Origin: Ustilaginoidea virens
Taxonomy: Eukaryota; Ascomycota; Sordariomycetes; Hypocreales; Clavicipitaceae
Direction: 5' to 3'
DNA length: 64,000 nucleotides
NCBI RefSeq assembly: GCF_000687475.1
Contig: NC_057321.1
Coordinates: 2,046,001-2,110,000, forward strand
This document shows positions 22,345 to 34,101 of the stretch, in pieces (position 1 is the first letter of the stretch; every line of letters starts with the position of its first letter). Below the pieces are notes generated by a model, which saw nothing but the letters and a program-made list of their open reading frames with translations, made no database searches and was not told the origin of the DNA. The position numbers and the translations under genes are program-made.

Positions 22345-22949
22345 CATGCTCGAGGAAAGGGGGGGGTGGGGGGGAAGGGAAGCGAAAACAAGTACATAGA
22401 TATCTGACGGTTAGACGGGACGACATGATGAGATTGGAGCAAGTGGCAAACAAGGTTTCTATTAGAGTGCAATGTGAAAGAAACAGGTTTTATTCAATTT
22501 TCTTCTTCTCCCGACTAACAGAAGCACCCGAGCAGAAAAGGACGCACATATCCGCGTCCTCGGTGCTTTTCCGTCTAGCATCCATCATCCGGAGAAGACA
22601 ACCTGTGTATTGCATGCCGGGACATCACCAGGGAAAACAGCAGCACAGGCCAAAAGTGACCAAAACAATGCAGGGCATTTCACATGATCCCCCCCCTCTG
22701 CCGGCCCCGAAAGAAAAGAAAAGGAAAGAAATGGTCAAGATCAAAGTACAGCCTCAAATATCGAGAGGCAGTCCACTGTCCTAGGTAGATTTGATCGAGG
22801 TTCATGGCAGCATATGCCGACGAGTAAAATGAAAAAATAAGAACAAAAATGAAAATAAAAAAAACCCCTGCAACGCAAGGCAAAGACTCAACACTTGAAA
22901 CAAAGCCAGGAGGTGGTCATCACAAACTGGGCAGCGTGAAACCTGACAT
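22345..22949. other. Convergent 3' region between HIS7 and the antizyme gene
   Basis: 605 bp without coding signal. It is A-rich in places (for example 22825-22865 on the plus strand), consistent with the two 3' UTRs and polyadenylation signals. One TCCTAGGTAG motif lies near 22778. Confidence 0.6.
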
Positions 22950-24001
22950 CTAGAGCTCCATGCCCATAAACACCCACCTATTGCTTGTAACGTCCAAGTT
23001 GTTTGCCCAATGATCCAGGGTGGTCATTTCAAATCCAACCCACTGCAGACTTTTTGACAACTCCAGGGCCTCCTGCATTGGCATGCGGCGATCCACACAA
23101 ATTACAATATGGCAGCAGTCTAGTGGGCCATCCGCAAGCTCAATGAGAGCCATGAGACTGGAGACGAAGTGTTAGCACCCAAAGTGAAGAATCCCGGAGG
23201 GCATGTTGGAGAGGGAAAAGGAAAAAAAAAAGACTTGCACGTACGCTTTCTTCAAGTCTCTTCCAAGAACGCCTTCAATGTCGAAAAAGACGAACAATGA
23301 CTTCTCCTGTCCGTCACTCGCCACAAAGGCGCGAAAGCTCGCACCACCAGCGTAGTCCCAGACTTCCATCCAAGCATCAACCTCGAACCCGGGAGACTTG
23401 ACATGCTGGCTGTGCTGGAAGGCGTCGGATAGACGGTGCTCCGGCGGTGGTGTTTGCAAATAAGCACCTGACAGGCAGGAGCCATGCATCGACAGGTTCC
23501 TCTCACCATGGAATGCTGTCTTCATGGGCTCGCAAAAGAATCTCTCACATTCTTCCCTGATCATGAGTGCTGCCCCCCCTCGTCGCTCCGAGCGACGGCC
23601 GCCCGATTGGTCGCGCTTCTTGTTCTTGGGCAGAAGAGCGAGCTCGTTGGACGAGGTTAACGCGGCGAGGGGGGGGCTTGTTGGAGGTGAAGGAAGGCCT
23701 GAGGTAGGGACCTCAGGAATACCACTCCGCCCCTGCAAAGGCAAGTTAGCACGAGCACGGGGACACCGATTCAAAGAGGGGACGATGCTCGGATGCCGTC
23801 CTGGGAGGGGGGCGGTGGTGCCACGCGAGACGCGGAGACGATCGATAACGTACCTGCAGCCCCGGGAGTGCAGTAGTGGATGCCCTTGAGCTGGGCAGCA
23901 GAGTCGACAATGTAGCATGAGGCAAGGACGTGAACTCGGGCAGCTGCGTCCTCGCCGTAATTACTACTACTACTCAGATTCTGGTTACTTAAAAGCGCCA
24001 T
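22950..24001 (-). CDS. OAZ: Ornithine decarboxylase antizyme, expressed by +1 ribosomal frameshift
   Basis: Polyamine-induced protein that binds ornithine decarboxylase and targets it for degradation. ORF1: exon 1 is 23854-24001 (MALLSNQNLSSSSNYGED), spliced over 121 bp to 23716-23732. It ends in TGG TAT TCC and then TGA at 23713-23715. Skipping one base (23715) opens ORF2: 23245-23714, then, over an 87-bp intron, 22950-23157. ORF2 carries the antizyme fold: WMEVWDYAGGASFRAFVA, KSLFVFFDIEG, LMALIELADG, HIVICVDRR and the ending WVFMGMEL. The conceptual product is 280 aa. Splice phases close in both ORFs and the shift falls on TCC-TGA, the site used by antizymes from fungi to mammals. The known regulation is that high polyamine promotes the shift. 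A naive gene model would break here or invent an intron. Confidence 0.92.
23713..23721 (-). promoter_or_regulatory. Programmed +1 frameshift site TAT TCC TGA
   Basis: Zero-frame reading meets TGA right after TCC, 17 nt into exon 2. The +1 frame continues as GAG GTC CCT ACC, in register with the full antizyme domain. The base after the stop is G. I cannot define the stimulatory elements from sequence alone. Confidence 0.88.
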
Positions 24002-25918
24002 TGTTGACGGGATTCCACGGCTGCTACGCGTTGACTGCGGGTTCGGTATTGATGGTTTGAGAAACGAGGATGGCCGCAGGGCGATTTACGGCAAGCGACG
24101 TCGGCGGGACGAGATTTTAAAAGTCTCAGGTAGAGTAAGTAGACGGGCGGGTGTTGGCGAGATGGTGTGGATAGACGGTAGAAGTTTTGCGGACGAGCAA
24201 GTGCTGCAGAATGTGTAAGTTGTGGATGATGGCTTGCCACGAGAGACGTTTGAAAGATGAGACTGTGATGATGGATTGGCTGTTGTGGTTGTTGAGTGAT
24301 TACGAAGGAGGAAAGGGCGAAACTCGGGGGGTAGAAAAATCCAGGTGATGGCTGGGATCACCTGGCCTGACCGCCTCAGCCATATAAGACGTACTGTACC
24401 GCAGCGGGCCTCAGCCTTCTGGTACATACATGGCTTCACGTCTGGTTACTAATTAACAAGCCCGGGGCTGCCATCCGCCATTAGCCATTCGCCATCCGCC
24501 ATCCGCCATCCGGCCAGTTGGGTGGGGCCATAACGGGCGAGAAATTGCTTTGCAGGCTGGCTACTGGCTCCAGACTGCAGACCTCCTCCCAGTGCGCACT
24601 GTGCACCGTCGGCTCGCATGTCGCTCCCTACCAGGAAACTCTCGGCGACTCTCACAGCAATTACAGAGTCCGAACTAAACTGGGTTGCCCAGCAGATTTT
24701 GCCCAGGCCCGCAAAGGCACCGTTACGAGACGCACCCTAATGAGTTGATTCACATGTATTGGGCATGAAACGCGGAGAGGACTGGGGTTGACTGATTTGG
24801 ACTGCGAAAATCAAGGGTCTGCTGAGTCTGTCTGTCTGCTCGTAGCGGAAACGGTGTGTGGATGGGACCCACAAGACTTACCACCACACAGTGCGAGTTT
24901 GTGCGGCTTCTGAGACACACGTCGGGCCGTACGGAGCACCACCGTGCTGCAGCCGTGACGACGTGACATTTTTGGCGAGCAATTCGAATTCTTGGCAGTG
25001 CTATGCGGCCTAGGAGTAGGTAGGTGACTTGGGGATTCCTAGCCATGGTTATCCGTGCTCCGTCTCATCGTATCTGACTCGACTCGCTACAGAGTTGGTC
25101 CTTCCCTTCAAATGCAATACAGTAGCTAGCTGCACGTGCCCCACAAGGGCGTAGCGCGCAGCAATAGAGTTTTCCAATTCACACGCAGCGGCCCCTAACG
25201 CCTGACTAATACTAGCGAATACTAGCGAATACTACATAGCGCTCGCTCAAACATCGCGCCAGACGCAATGAAACAGGACTGCAGATCGCCACATATGCAG
25301 CTTCGTCTGCACGGCAGCAAGCCCGACCAGCGAAACCCGAGCAAAGTCAGCCGGACCCCGAATCCCCTCGCAATGATCAAACCAGCGGGGCCCGATCCCT
25401 ACCGCATTGCAATCAATCAATCCATCAATCCATCATTCATCTAGCAGCATCCGAGCACCGTTTGAAGAGTTTAGTCAGCCAGAAACGCACTTCTGGCGTT
25501 TCATTGTGGTATGAAGAACAAGATGATGATGATGATGATGACGGATAAAGATTGATGCAATTCAAACACGGGTTTGGTGACAAGTGGCTGCCGAAACTTT
25601 GTTGCTGCGTGGTTTGTGCACCCTGACTGCCAAGGGCACCCACGACAAGGTTCGTTAGCCTTGCATCTGTCAAAGCAAAACGGACGAACGGTGGGTGGCA
25701 ATGTATACTGATCGTCTACTTCTCTGCGTGCTACCTACCTCCTCTACGAGATAGTCACCCCACTCCACGGATAGGTACGTGTTGGTTGACATTGGCCTCG
25801 GCAGAATGCATGGCTAGTTTTCTGATTGCCGTGGTTGTTTGGTAACGAGTGACTGCCAATCGCATTGGGTTGCACTGCCTTACTCTGATATATGCTTGAA
25901 TGTCCCAAAACTACCCTC
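24002..25918. other. Intergenic: antizyme leader and ArfGAP 3' region
   Basis: No further gene is supported. Several small upstream frames (minus strand, for example 24086-24439) could be uORFs in the antizyme leader but look unconserved. It holds CCATCCG repeats (about 24478-24518), AATACTAGCG repeats (about 25208-25235), a CTAGGAGTAGGTAGGTGAC motif (about 25010) and a GATGAT run (about 25522-25541). Confidence 0.55.
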
Positions 25919-28081
25919 TCATACATGCCTGGCGCTGAGACTAGCAAACGCGTCCGGGCTGTGTCGCCCGTTGTTCCATGCCATATCCATCCCCAGGTTC
26001 ACGCTCTCCCTGCTTACATGTCCGTTTGGCAAGAACGGATCGGGTTGGGTGAAGCCGTCACTTGCATAGGGATTGGTGCTTGCAGGCAAGGCTAGTGAGG
26101 CTCTCCGAGGCGGCTGGTTCGACGCTATGGTAGGCTGCGTAGAGTGTGTGTAAGCATCTTGGTTGCTTGAATTGCCGAGCGTCCCAGTGGCCAAGCTTGG
26201 TTCTGCGGCAGCTGGTCTGGGACAGATTTGCGATGGTTGGTTATATAGCGCCATGATCGAGGCCTTGTCGCGACGAGGCGGCTGGTGACAGAGCTGTTGA
26301 CCAGAAAACGACTGAGGTATGAATTGCGGCATTTGCACCTGCTGATATTGCTGCGCATTCGTGGGGAAAGGAAGGGCTGGAGTCGAAAGCGATTGTGGCA
26401 GCGCGCTGATGGTCGATTGAATAAAGTTTGATGGAGTCTGCTCAGGTATTCGTCCCAGGATCGGAGAGGCTATCCTTGTCGGTGACCGCGCAAAGGGGTT
26501 ATTTGCGAAACCATTTTGCGCCGCGTTCATGGTCAGGCCATGCTGGGTCGTGGTTGGACTCGACGGTTGGGAAAGGAACGGGTTATACCCGGTTGGCATG
26601 GGTTGTATTAGTTGGTCTGCTGACGGGGGATAGGTTGACATGCTGTGGAAGTACGTGGGGTGCTGGAAGCCCTGCGGGCTGGTCGGGGCCGATGGAGATA
26701 GATACTGTTGAAACGATTGTTGGTGCAGAGGCTGTGGAGGAGGGGGTGGTAGTTGAACCATTGTGCCTCCGTTGACCGGGAAGATTGGCGGTGGTGCCGC
26801 AGACACGCTGAGACCTTGGAACGCTTGATTGACATGATCTACCTGTTGCGACGGTGACCCGAATGGGTTGGTCAGATTGCTGTACGGGTTTTTGTGATGG
26901 AGAGTGCCGGTGGAATGGGCGGTTTGTGGCTGGGCGACGGGCAACATGTCGAACGGGTTGGTTGATGTCGTGGATGACGTGGGCGGTCGATCGAGACTTG
27001 GCTTCTGCGGATTGTTGAGACTAAGCCCGAGGGTGTTTGAGCCTGATGACGTTGACGAGTTCAGAGGAGTCAGAGACTTGGTCGAGCGTAAAGCTGCTTC
27101 TCGGGGCAGCTGCGTTGGGGCTGGGGATCGACTTCTGCCTTCTCCCAATCGAACCAATGCCTCGATGGCCCGATCCAGGTTGCCGTTAACTCCCTTGAGC
27201 ACAATGGCATTTCGTTGGCCGTCTTGAAACCCCAGTTCACCGAGTTTGGCAAGCTTGCGGTCCAGGTCATCATGCTCGTCAATGTCTATGCTTGCGCCAA
27301 AGATTTTCGAAGGTTTGTTCGGATGGGTCGGCGAAGTGATTGTCGAAAGACCTGCACCGCTACCAGGCCGCTGCTCCTTCTTTGCCCTTGAGGAGAGGGG
27401 AAAGATTGACGACGCCGATCGAAACCCGAATTTTGCCGAGTTCTTTGGGGGCAGAGGGGGCGGTGTGCCTTCGTCGGAGGCCGGGCTATGTGGTTTCCTG
27501 GGTCCGACGGCAACGTTGTGGATGTACTTTTGACGGATAAATCGTTCCATGGCCGAGTCTGCTTCGTCCACGTCCACAGGAACAGGAGCCTTCCGACCCT
27601 CCGGGTTGTATATTTGATTGGAGGCAACGTTTCCGACTTTGCGCATGTTCTATGTTGCTTTAGTCAGGCGGACTGGAAGTGTTCTCGTGGCCACGGAAGC
27701 TTACATCGACTTGTTCATTGGACCAACTGTCCATGCTTAGGGATTTGACTTTGGATATGTGAGTACCAAGCTTCCTATGTATTGCGGCACATCGCATGCA
27801 TAAGAAAACGCCCAACTAACGCATCGGGTCAGTGTCCATGACGGACGTTGAAGAGAAGGGAGGTGTAGTAGTTGGCTTACGCTCCAAGATGCCCAAGCTG
27901 CAAAAGAAATGTCAGCTTAGCATGCAAATGACATAAGAAAACTGTTTGCCTCAAGAAAGAGCAGACCTGGGTTTCTTGCGTGGCAATCTGCGCAAGAATT
28001 ATTGCCCGGGACATCATGGACAAGATCATGGAGGGCTTTCTCGTTGCGTGCTTGCTGGCGCTTACTCAAAGCGCCGGACAT
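25919..28081 (-). CDS. ArfGAP with UBA domain (SMAP/Age2-type), 657 aa, with a 17-nt exon
   Basis: GTPase-activating protein for Arf in vesicle traffic. Exons (minus) are 27967-28081, 27881-27897, 27705-27815 and 25919-27649; introns are 69, 65 and 55 bp. The zinc finger is C30-X2-C33-X16-C50-X2-C53, with catalytic Arg58 in [10 protein letters not shown]. The 17-nt exon 2 encodes most of PAWASWS inside the finger, and both of its junctions fit in phase. A basic linker follows ([16 protein letters not shown], about 119-132). A UBA-like domain lies at about 203-250 ([30 protein letters not shown]). The C-terminal half is Pro/Gln/Ser-rich with NPF motifs ([24 protein letters not shown]), which bind EH domains, so endocytic coupling is likely. 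Confidence 0.92.
27881..27897 (-). other. 17-nt microexon of the ArfGAP gene
   Basis: It is bounded by acceptor TTTTGCAG and donor GTAAGC. It supplies the CT TGG GCA TCT TGG AGC segment, without which the zinc-finger spacing and frame are lost. Automatic predictors often miss exons this small. Confidence 0.88.
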
Positions 28082-29630
28082 GGTTGGTATCGGTGACGAC
28101 AGTTTATTACTTGTTAGGAGCCGAGGATGGAATGGGATATCAGCACTGCGGTGACAGGTCAGCGAATGGCGGTTCAGTGTAAGAATTGGGTAGTAGATTC
28201 TCGGCGGGACAAACGTTGCGTTGGTATTCGATCGCGTGGCGAGGGAGGTTCGTGATTCTTCAAGGATTCATGGTCGGAAACGAAGTCGAGAAAGGGGAGA
28301 AAAGCCGGGAGATGGTAAAAACCCTGGATGAAGGCATTAGAGAAACGCGCAGGCACGGAATACCGACAGGATGGGAGTAGAAGGGAATCACGTACAGCTT
28401 GCTGGGCTAAACAAGGCTCAGTCCTGATGCTGGTCGAAAAGGAGACACTGGAACAGGTCAACTGCGTACGGAGTATTGACGTCCCAAAGTTTCTGGGGTT
28501 CCCGCCGCCTGAATGGGGGGGGCAGATAGTGGGGTGTGTGGCGGCCTCTGGCGGTCTCTGGCGGTCTCTATTGGCTTACACCTCGCGTGTTGTCGCCTCA
28601 GGGGTCCAATTTGGACTCGACAGTAAGTCTGGTCAGTGCCAGTCAGAGCGCCTTGGCAACGCAGAATGCGGGTGTCGATCAACCAGGCGGTTGATCAAAC
28701 CGTGCTGTGCTGCCTGGTCCGTGTGGGCTGTTGATTAAACAGATATGGTGCTGAAGGATTCGATCTTTGCCCAGAAATCAGCCATCCGGTGGCGGAGGAA
28801 AGAAGTACGGAGGACGAGTACGGATTACGGAGCACCTCAATACTTACTACGCGCTGGAGGTACCCGAGGTCAACTGGCCACAGGTGGCATAGGGTCAGCG
28901 CTCACGAGGGGACAAAGTTATGTACCTAAGGTAGAGAACTTTTCGATCAGCGCCACGAGGCCTCCCTTCCTTCCCAAAACATTGTTTCGGTCCAAGATTA
29001 CCTGGTACTGGACTTTTAATTTGAAAGCTCAAAAGCGCCAAAGTACCTAGGAACACCTTCTTGGAGGTACCCTGGAGATGCCTAGATATATGAGGTAGGC
29101 TTCTATGCAAACGTTATATTCTAGACTCTTGGGTTCCCCGTACTCCGTACTCGGTTGAGATTGGAGGTTGATCGAAAGTGGAGCTCGCCTCTCGTCGATC
29201 AAAAGTGTCAAAACGTCACGGTATCGCGGGTGGTTCATAGACTGAAGAAGGACGAATCACACATGATGACGAGCGGGTTGACGATCGGGTTGACATTCTC
29301 AGTCGGCAAAGTCGCCTCAAGCCGGTCTCTGTTGTCTCTCTCTTCCCCCACCTCCCCCTTCTCGCGTGGCTTGAAAGCTTCGAGCTGTCAAAGCTCGAGC
29401 TGTCAAAGCACGGACGAGCTTGGGCTCTGCAACGGCTCGCGACAACAGAATCAGGTATCCGACGTACGCTGGCACTAGGCAGTTTACTATTCTTGGACGC
29501 CGAATGGCGGCGCACGGAACTGCAGGACCGACTTGCTGATGAGAATGGAGAGCAGAAGTCCCCATGCGACCAGTGGATCGTATCGTGGCAGGTTTTCGTG
29601 CCAAAGTCGTCGAGAGCAGCATGTTCACAG

Positions 29631-29664
29631 CCCCCCCCCCCAAAAAAAAAAAAAAAAAAAAAAA
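29631..29664 (+). repeat. C11-A23 homopolymer tract
   Basis: Eleven C directly followed by twenty-three A in non-coding DNA, like the A-G tract at 42111. Confidence 0.8.
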
Positions 29665-30735
29665 GAAATAAGCCAGACCAGGCCAGGCCAGGCCAGTCCG
29701 AGCTGCAGCTGCATCACGCACACGGACAGAGTCGCCGGAGACATTGGACGAGATACCGGCACCCTCGGCGCTTTGTGCCGGCTCTCCGCCAAACGATTTG
29801 TAGGCTAGTCTGCAGTATCCGGATTCCGTAGCATATACTATATACTCCGTACTCCGTAGGTTGGTCAAGGAATCAGACGAACCTGCAGCTTCCACGTTTC
29901 TGCTGTGGGCTCCGAGGCTTGGAGCCCCCTGATTCGCGACGACATGGAACGGTCGGTTCGGTGCGTGGAGTTAGCCCGTTGCTCCAGTTCGTCCAATCAC
30001 GTGTTGATCGATTGCAACGGGCCTGGCAGGTTCAAAAAAGCCGCTTCTTATGAAATGTAGGAGGGTAGGTACCTACATACCTACCTACCTAAGTTATGGA
30101 GTGCGGGCAAGTCGAGTGTGGTTGCTGACTGGAGAATCCGGACAGAATCCTCCGCACGCTCCGAGCTAGAGCACGAACAGCTCTGCCCTAACTCGCAGCA
30201 AGTTCCCCGTCGCAAGAGCCCCGTCGCCAGTACCTCGTAGCAAGTGGCCTGTGCAAGATGTCCCGTGGTAGAGGTACATGCCGACAGCTTGCAAAGGCCG
30301 GATCGGATGTTAGGGGCTGTTTTGACTCCGTACTCCGCACACACCTCGTAGCGACTGGAATGCAACCACGTGTACGGAGTCAGCTGCAAGCTGGAGGTCC
30401 TGGACGTCCCAGGCCTCTTAGACATATCCGTACGGAGAACCCTTCAGGCGTCCACATGCCTTGGACCCATAAATGAGAGCAGAGCAACGGCGCTGGCTGG
30501 CCAGGATGGATCGATTGATCCTTCCCGGGTTCCCCAGCCTCCTTCCTGTTGCTGCCTCAATTCAATGCCTGTCAGCAACCCTTGGCACATCGTGGAATTC
30601 ACCGCAGACGCTGCATGTTTGCAACCTGGCTGTTCCGTACTCCGCATCCGTACCTGCATCACAGATACCTCGGTGCACAACGAAAACGACAACCCTGACG
30701 TCGCCTTTCACGAGGCACCTCCGTCCTCTGCGCCT

Positions 30736-30776
30736 GACTTCCGACTTCCGACTTCCGACTTCCGACTTCCGACTTC
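30736..30776 (+). repeat. GACTTCC 7-bp tandem repeat
   Basis: About five to six units in the promoter of the Osh3-like gene, 140 bp before the ATG. Confidence 0.75.
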
Positions 30777-30910
30777 ACCAGCGTCCGGCAACCCGTTATA
30801 TGAAGCTCGTAAAGGGGGCCAAGTCGTTTCTGGCGCAACTCTCCTCTACCCCCCTCCTCCGACCTTGCTCCTGCTCCTGAAGTCCATGGTGCTGCTTACC
30901 CGTAGCTACC

Positions 30911-33900
30911 ATGGCTGGTATCGAAAAACTCGAGGTTCACAGCAAGGTAAGAAAACAATGAATACCCCAAGAGCAACGACGCAGTCGCAGTCGCAGTCGC
31001 AGTCGCAGTCAAAGTCGTCGCTTTCCACCAACCAACCAACCCAACCCCCCCCTCCACCGCTCCGCACCCGAGATTCGCCAAGCGCCTTCGCGCGTCTGCA
31101 TCTTTGCTGAATCTGAGCAGTCCTACATTGTCCGCTGGGTTAGAGTCGACCAAGACAATACTCTCTCGTGGAGTGTTCAGCCCGACAAAAAGTCAATGTG
31201 GGTGCTTCCCAAGTCTTGGGCCCATCACGAGTCCGTAAGCGGCGCGCTGACCAAAACTCTGCCGAGGACAGCAACTTTGGCATTGTAAAACATCCAGGCA
31301 GCGGCGCCACTACGATCCTATCCGCAAACGACGATGAGCTTCACGGGGGCGCGCACATCCCCGGCGGCACCAGGTTTCCCAAAAAGGACATGAGCGCGCA
31401 GGATCTCTTGACGGCAAAGGGCTTCATCCCCATCCTGTGGCATGGGAAGTGCGAGGCAGATAAGGTATCCCGAGGCACGCACGATGTGCTTGCGGGCGAA
31501 GGTGGAATGTACGGCCTCGTCTTTGACAACACCTTTTCCAAACAGACGTCCAAAAAGGCCACCTTTGTTCTTCTCACCTACCCTACCAGTGCGCCGCCGC
31601 AGACCACGACCAACCTGCCCAACCTGCAGTTTCCCAACGCCCAAACTAGTCAGTCAAGCTTGGGAAAACACAGCAACCCCCATGCCGAGAATGGCCCTTG
31701 TGCTTCCGTCGACAGCCTGCCAAGTCATGGCCACGACAGAGCGACGTCTTCGGGAGGGAAGAGCGATACCACATGGGCGGCCCTAAATTATCACGTCGGT
31801 ACGCTCTCCAAGAGACGCCGCAAGAAGGGTCAAGGCTACGCTCGTCGTTTCTTCTCCTTGGATTATTCCACGTGCACTCTTTCTTACTACTACAATCGAA
31901 ACTCGTCCGCCCTCCGCGGAGCCATCCCTCTCAGCCTTGCCGCCATCGCAGCCGACGAGAGACGCCGAGAAATCAGCATTGACTCGGGTGCTGAGGTTTG
32001 GCATTTGAGAGCCCCCAATGACAGAGAGTTCCAGGATTGGGCACGGGCTCTTGAGCGGGCTAGTCGCATTGCACGAGGACTCGAGACGCTGATGAAGCCT
32101 TCCAAACCCATCTTGAAGCCGCCCAACGGTCGTGCGCTTCAGCAGACCCGGGAGTCGAGCCATTCCGAAAACTTTGAATGGCAGCAGGTCGAAACCCTCG
32201 TCAGTCGTGTTGTTGGTACCCGAGATGCGCTTCGACGGTTGACCAAGGAAGTGGCGGAGCTGCCCAAGCCCACACCTAGCGGACAGCTCCTGTCCCCCAG
32301 ACCTGGCACTGCGGGAGATGACGGGAAAGACGACAACTTCGCGCCAGTGGCGGAGAAGAAGTCCTTTTGGAAGCGCAAGTCCACCGCGCCCGTCTTGACC
32401 CCTTCCGCTTTGCAGCAAACCACGCCGTCCGCAATGGCTGTCCCGTCACCCGAGAGCGCCACCACGGCTGCTGCTTGCAGCATCACGCGCCGTGCGTCCA
32501 GGCGAAGATCACGAGGGTTTGCCCAGGAAGAAAAGTCCCTTCACGACCACTGTGAAGCTTTGCTATCCGACCTCGACTCCGTCGTATCCGAGTTTACTGC
32601 TCTGATCGCCAATGGAAAACGACGTCGTCTGCCGCATCAGCCGCCGGCCGGGGCTTCTTCTCGCGTCAGCATGGAAACAACATCTACAGACGAGTTTTTC
32701 GACGCCGAAGACGCCAAGTCCGGTGTCGTCAAGATTGACGGCAGCGAGGACGAGTTTGCAGAGACGGACCCTGAAGAAGACTCGGTGCACGAAAGCTCGT
32801 CTATATCTTCCATGGATGATGAAGACGGAACCGCAAGGGATGGGGCGGGCGACATGTACCCCAGCAGGCCAAAGAATCTATCGCCCTTGCCGATCGCCGA
32901 GTCTGTCGAGAGGAGAAGCCGCATCCCGCCTGCAAAAGTCCAGCCGCCAAGCCTCATCGCCTTTGTTCGCAAGAACGTCGGCAAGGATCTCAGCACCATC
33001 AGCATGCCCGTCTCCGCAAACGAGCCGCTTTCGTTGCTGCAGAAAGTGGCGGAGGCGCTGGAATACGCACAACTCCTGGACAGGGCTTCAAGGCAGAGGA
33101 GCCCGACAGAACGACTGCTGTTCGTCACGGCTTTCGCCGTGTCTCAGTTTAGCGTCGGCCGAGCCAAAGAACGAGCCATTCGCAAGCCGTTCAACCCACT
33201 CCTGGGCGAAACGTTTGAACTGGTCAGGACAGACAAGGATGTTCCAGGAGGCTTCCGACTTCTCGTGGAAAAGGTCCAGCACCGACCAGTGAGGCTGGCC
33301 ATGCAAGCGGATTCGGAGAACTGGTCATTCTCGCAGTCCCCGGCGCCGGGGCAGAAATTTTGGGGCAAGAGCGCGGAAATCACGACTGACGGCCGGGTTC
33401 GCGTGGTCCTGCGCCTGGCTGACGGCACCGACGAGCTGTATTCTTGGAACATCGCGACCATGTTTCTCCGCAACGTCGTCATGGGCGAGAAATACGTCGA
33501 GCCTGTTGGGTCGATGCACGTCAACAATGACAGCACCGGCCACAAGTCCTGCGTCGAGTTTAAGAGCAAGGGCATGTTTGGCGGTCGCTCCGAGGACGTT
33601 CACGTCACCACGTTTGGACCGGATGGAAACGACACCGGCAGCGGGTTGACGGGCACGTGGACCGGGGCCCTCAAGACCGTCGGGCCAGGCAAGGCCGCCA
33701 GCGAGGAGATTTGGCAAGTCGGCCAGATGGTGGACGATGCGGCTCAAACGTACGGAATGACGAGGTTCGCCGCGACGCTGAACGAGATTACGGAAATAGA
33801 AAAGGGCAAAATGGCGCCGACGGATACGCGGCTTCGGCCTGATCAGCGTTTGGCCGAAGAGGGAGACTTGGACGCGGCCGAGAAGTGGAAACACAACCTG

Positions 33901-34101
33901 GAGGAAGGCCAGCGTGCGAGACGGCGAGAACTCGAGGACGGCGGGGTGGAGCATAAGCCGCGGTGGTTTGTCAGAGCAGACAACAGTCCGGAGGGCGAGG
34001 AGGTTTGGAAAATCAAGACGGGGAAGGAGGGCTACTGGGAGGAGAGGGCTCGGGGAAGCTGGAGCGGTCTTCCAGAGTTGTTTGACGTTGCCGAGCTGTA
34101 G
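30911..34101 (+). CDS. OSH3: Osh3-like oxysterol-binding protein (GOLD-like, PH, FFAT, ORD), 980 aa
   Basis: Lipid-transfer protein expected at ER-plasma membrane contact sites. Exons are 30911-30946, 31121-31197 and 31272-34101. Exon 1 is MAGIEKLEVHSK and exon 2 starts SYIVRWVRVDQDNTLSWS. The second intron (donor GTGGGT, acceptor GACAG) restores KSINFGIVKHPGSGAT. The GOLD-like part covers about 1-190 (GFIPILWHGKCEADKVS, GLVFDNTFSKQTSK). PH domain about 212-305. FFAT motif EFFDAED at 512-518, which would bind ER VAP/Scs2. ORD about 600-980 (EPLSLLQKVAEALEYAQLLD, NPLLGETFEL). The usual OSBP signature EQVSHHPP is replaced by EKVQHRP at 704-710, with only one His of the pair. Intron 1 contains GCAGTC repeats. 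Confidence 0.93.
30981..31010 (+). repeat. GCAGTC hexanucleotide repeat inside intron 1 of the Osh3-like gene
   Basis: About five tandem GCAGTC units within the 174-bp first intron. Confidence 0.8.

Larger units (their letters stand above)
28082..30910. promoter_or_regulatory. Long divergent intergenic region between ArfGAP and the Osh3-like gene
   Basis: 2.8 kb with no supported gene. It is the densest zone for the TACGGAGTA/TCCGTACGGA family (28464, 28804-28837, 29138, 29844, 30323, 30371, 30427, 30632) and for AGGTACCT motifs (28859, 28922, 29043, 30065-30092). It also holds a C11A23 tract (29631-29664) and GACTTCC repeats (30736-30776). The last 150 bp should be the Osh3-like leader. Confidence 0.6.

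Noticed and set aside
21051..22784. Plus-strand frame of 577 codons overlapping HIS7
   Set aside because: Out-of-frame shadow of the HIS7 cyclase part; Arg/Pro-rich with no family motif.
23172..23918. Reading the antizyme ORF2 frame upstream through the intron as one 248-codon protein
   Set aside because: It crosses clear splice signals at 23733-23853 and lacks the antizyme N-terminal ORF; the frameshift model explains all parts.
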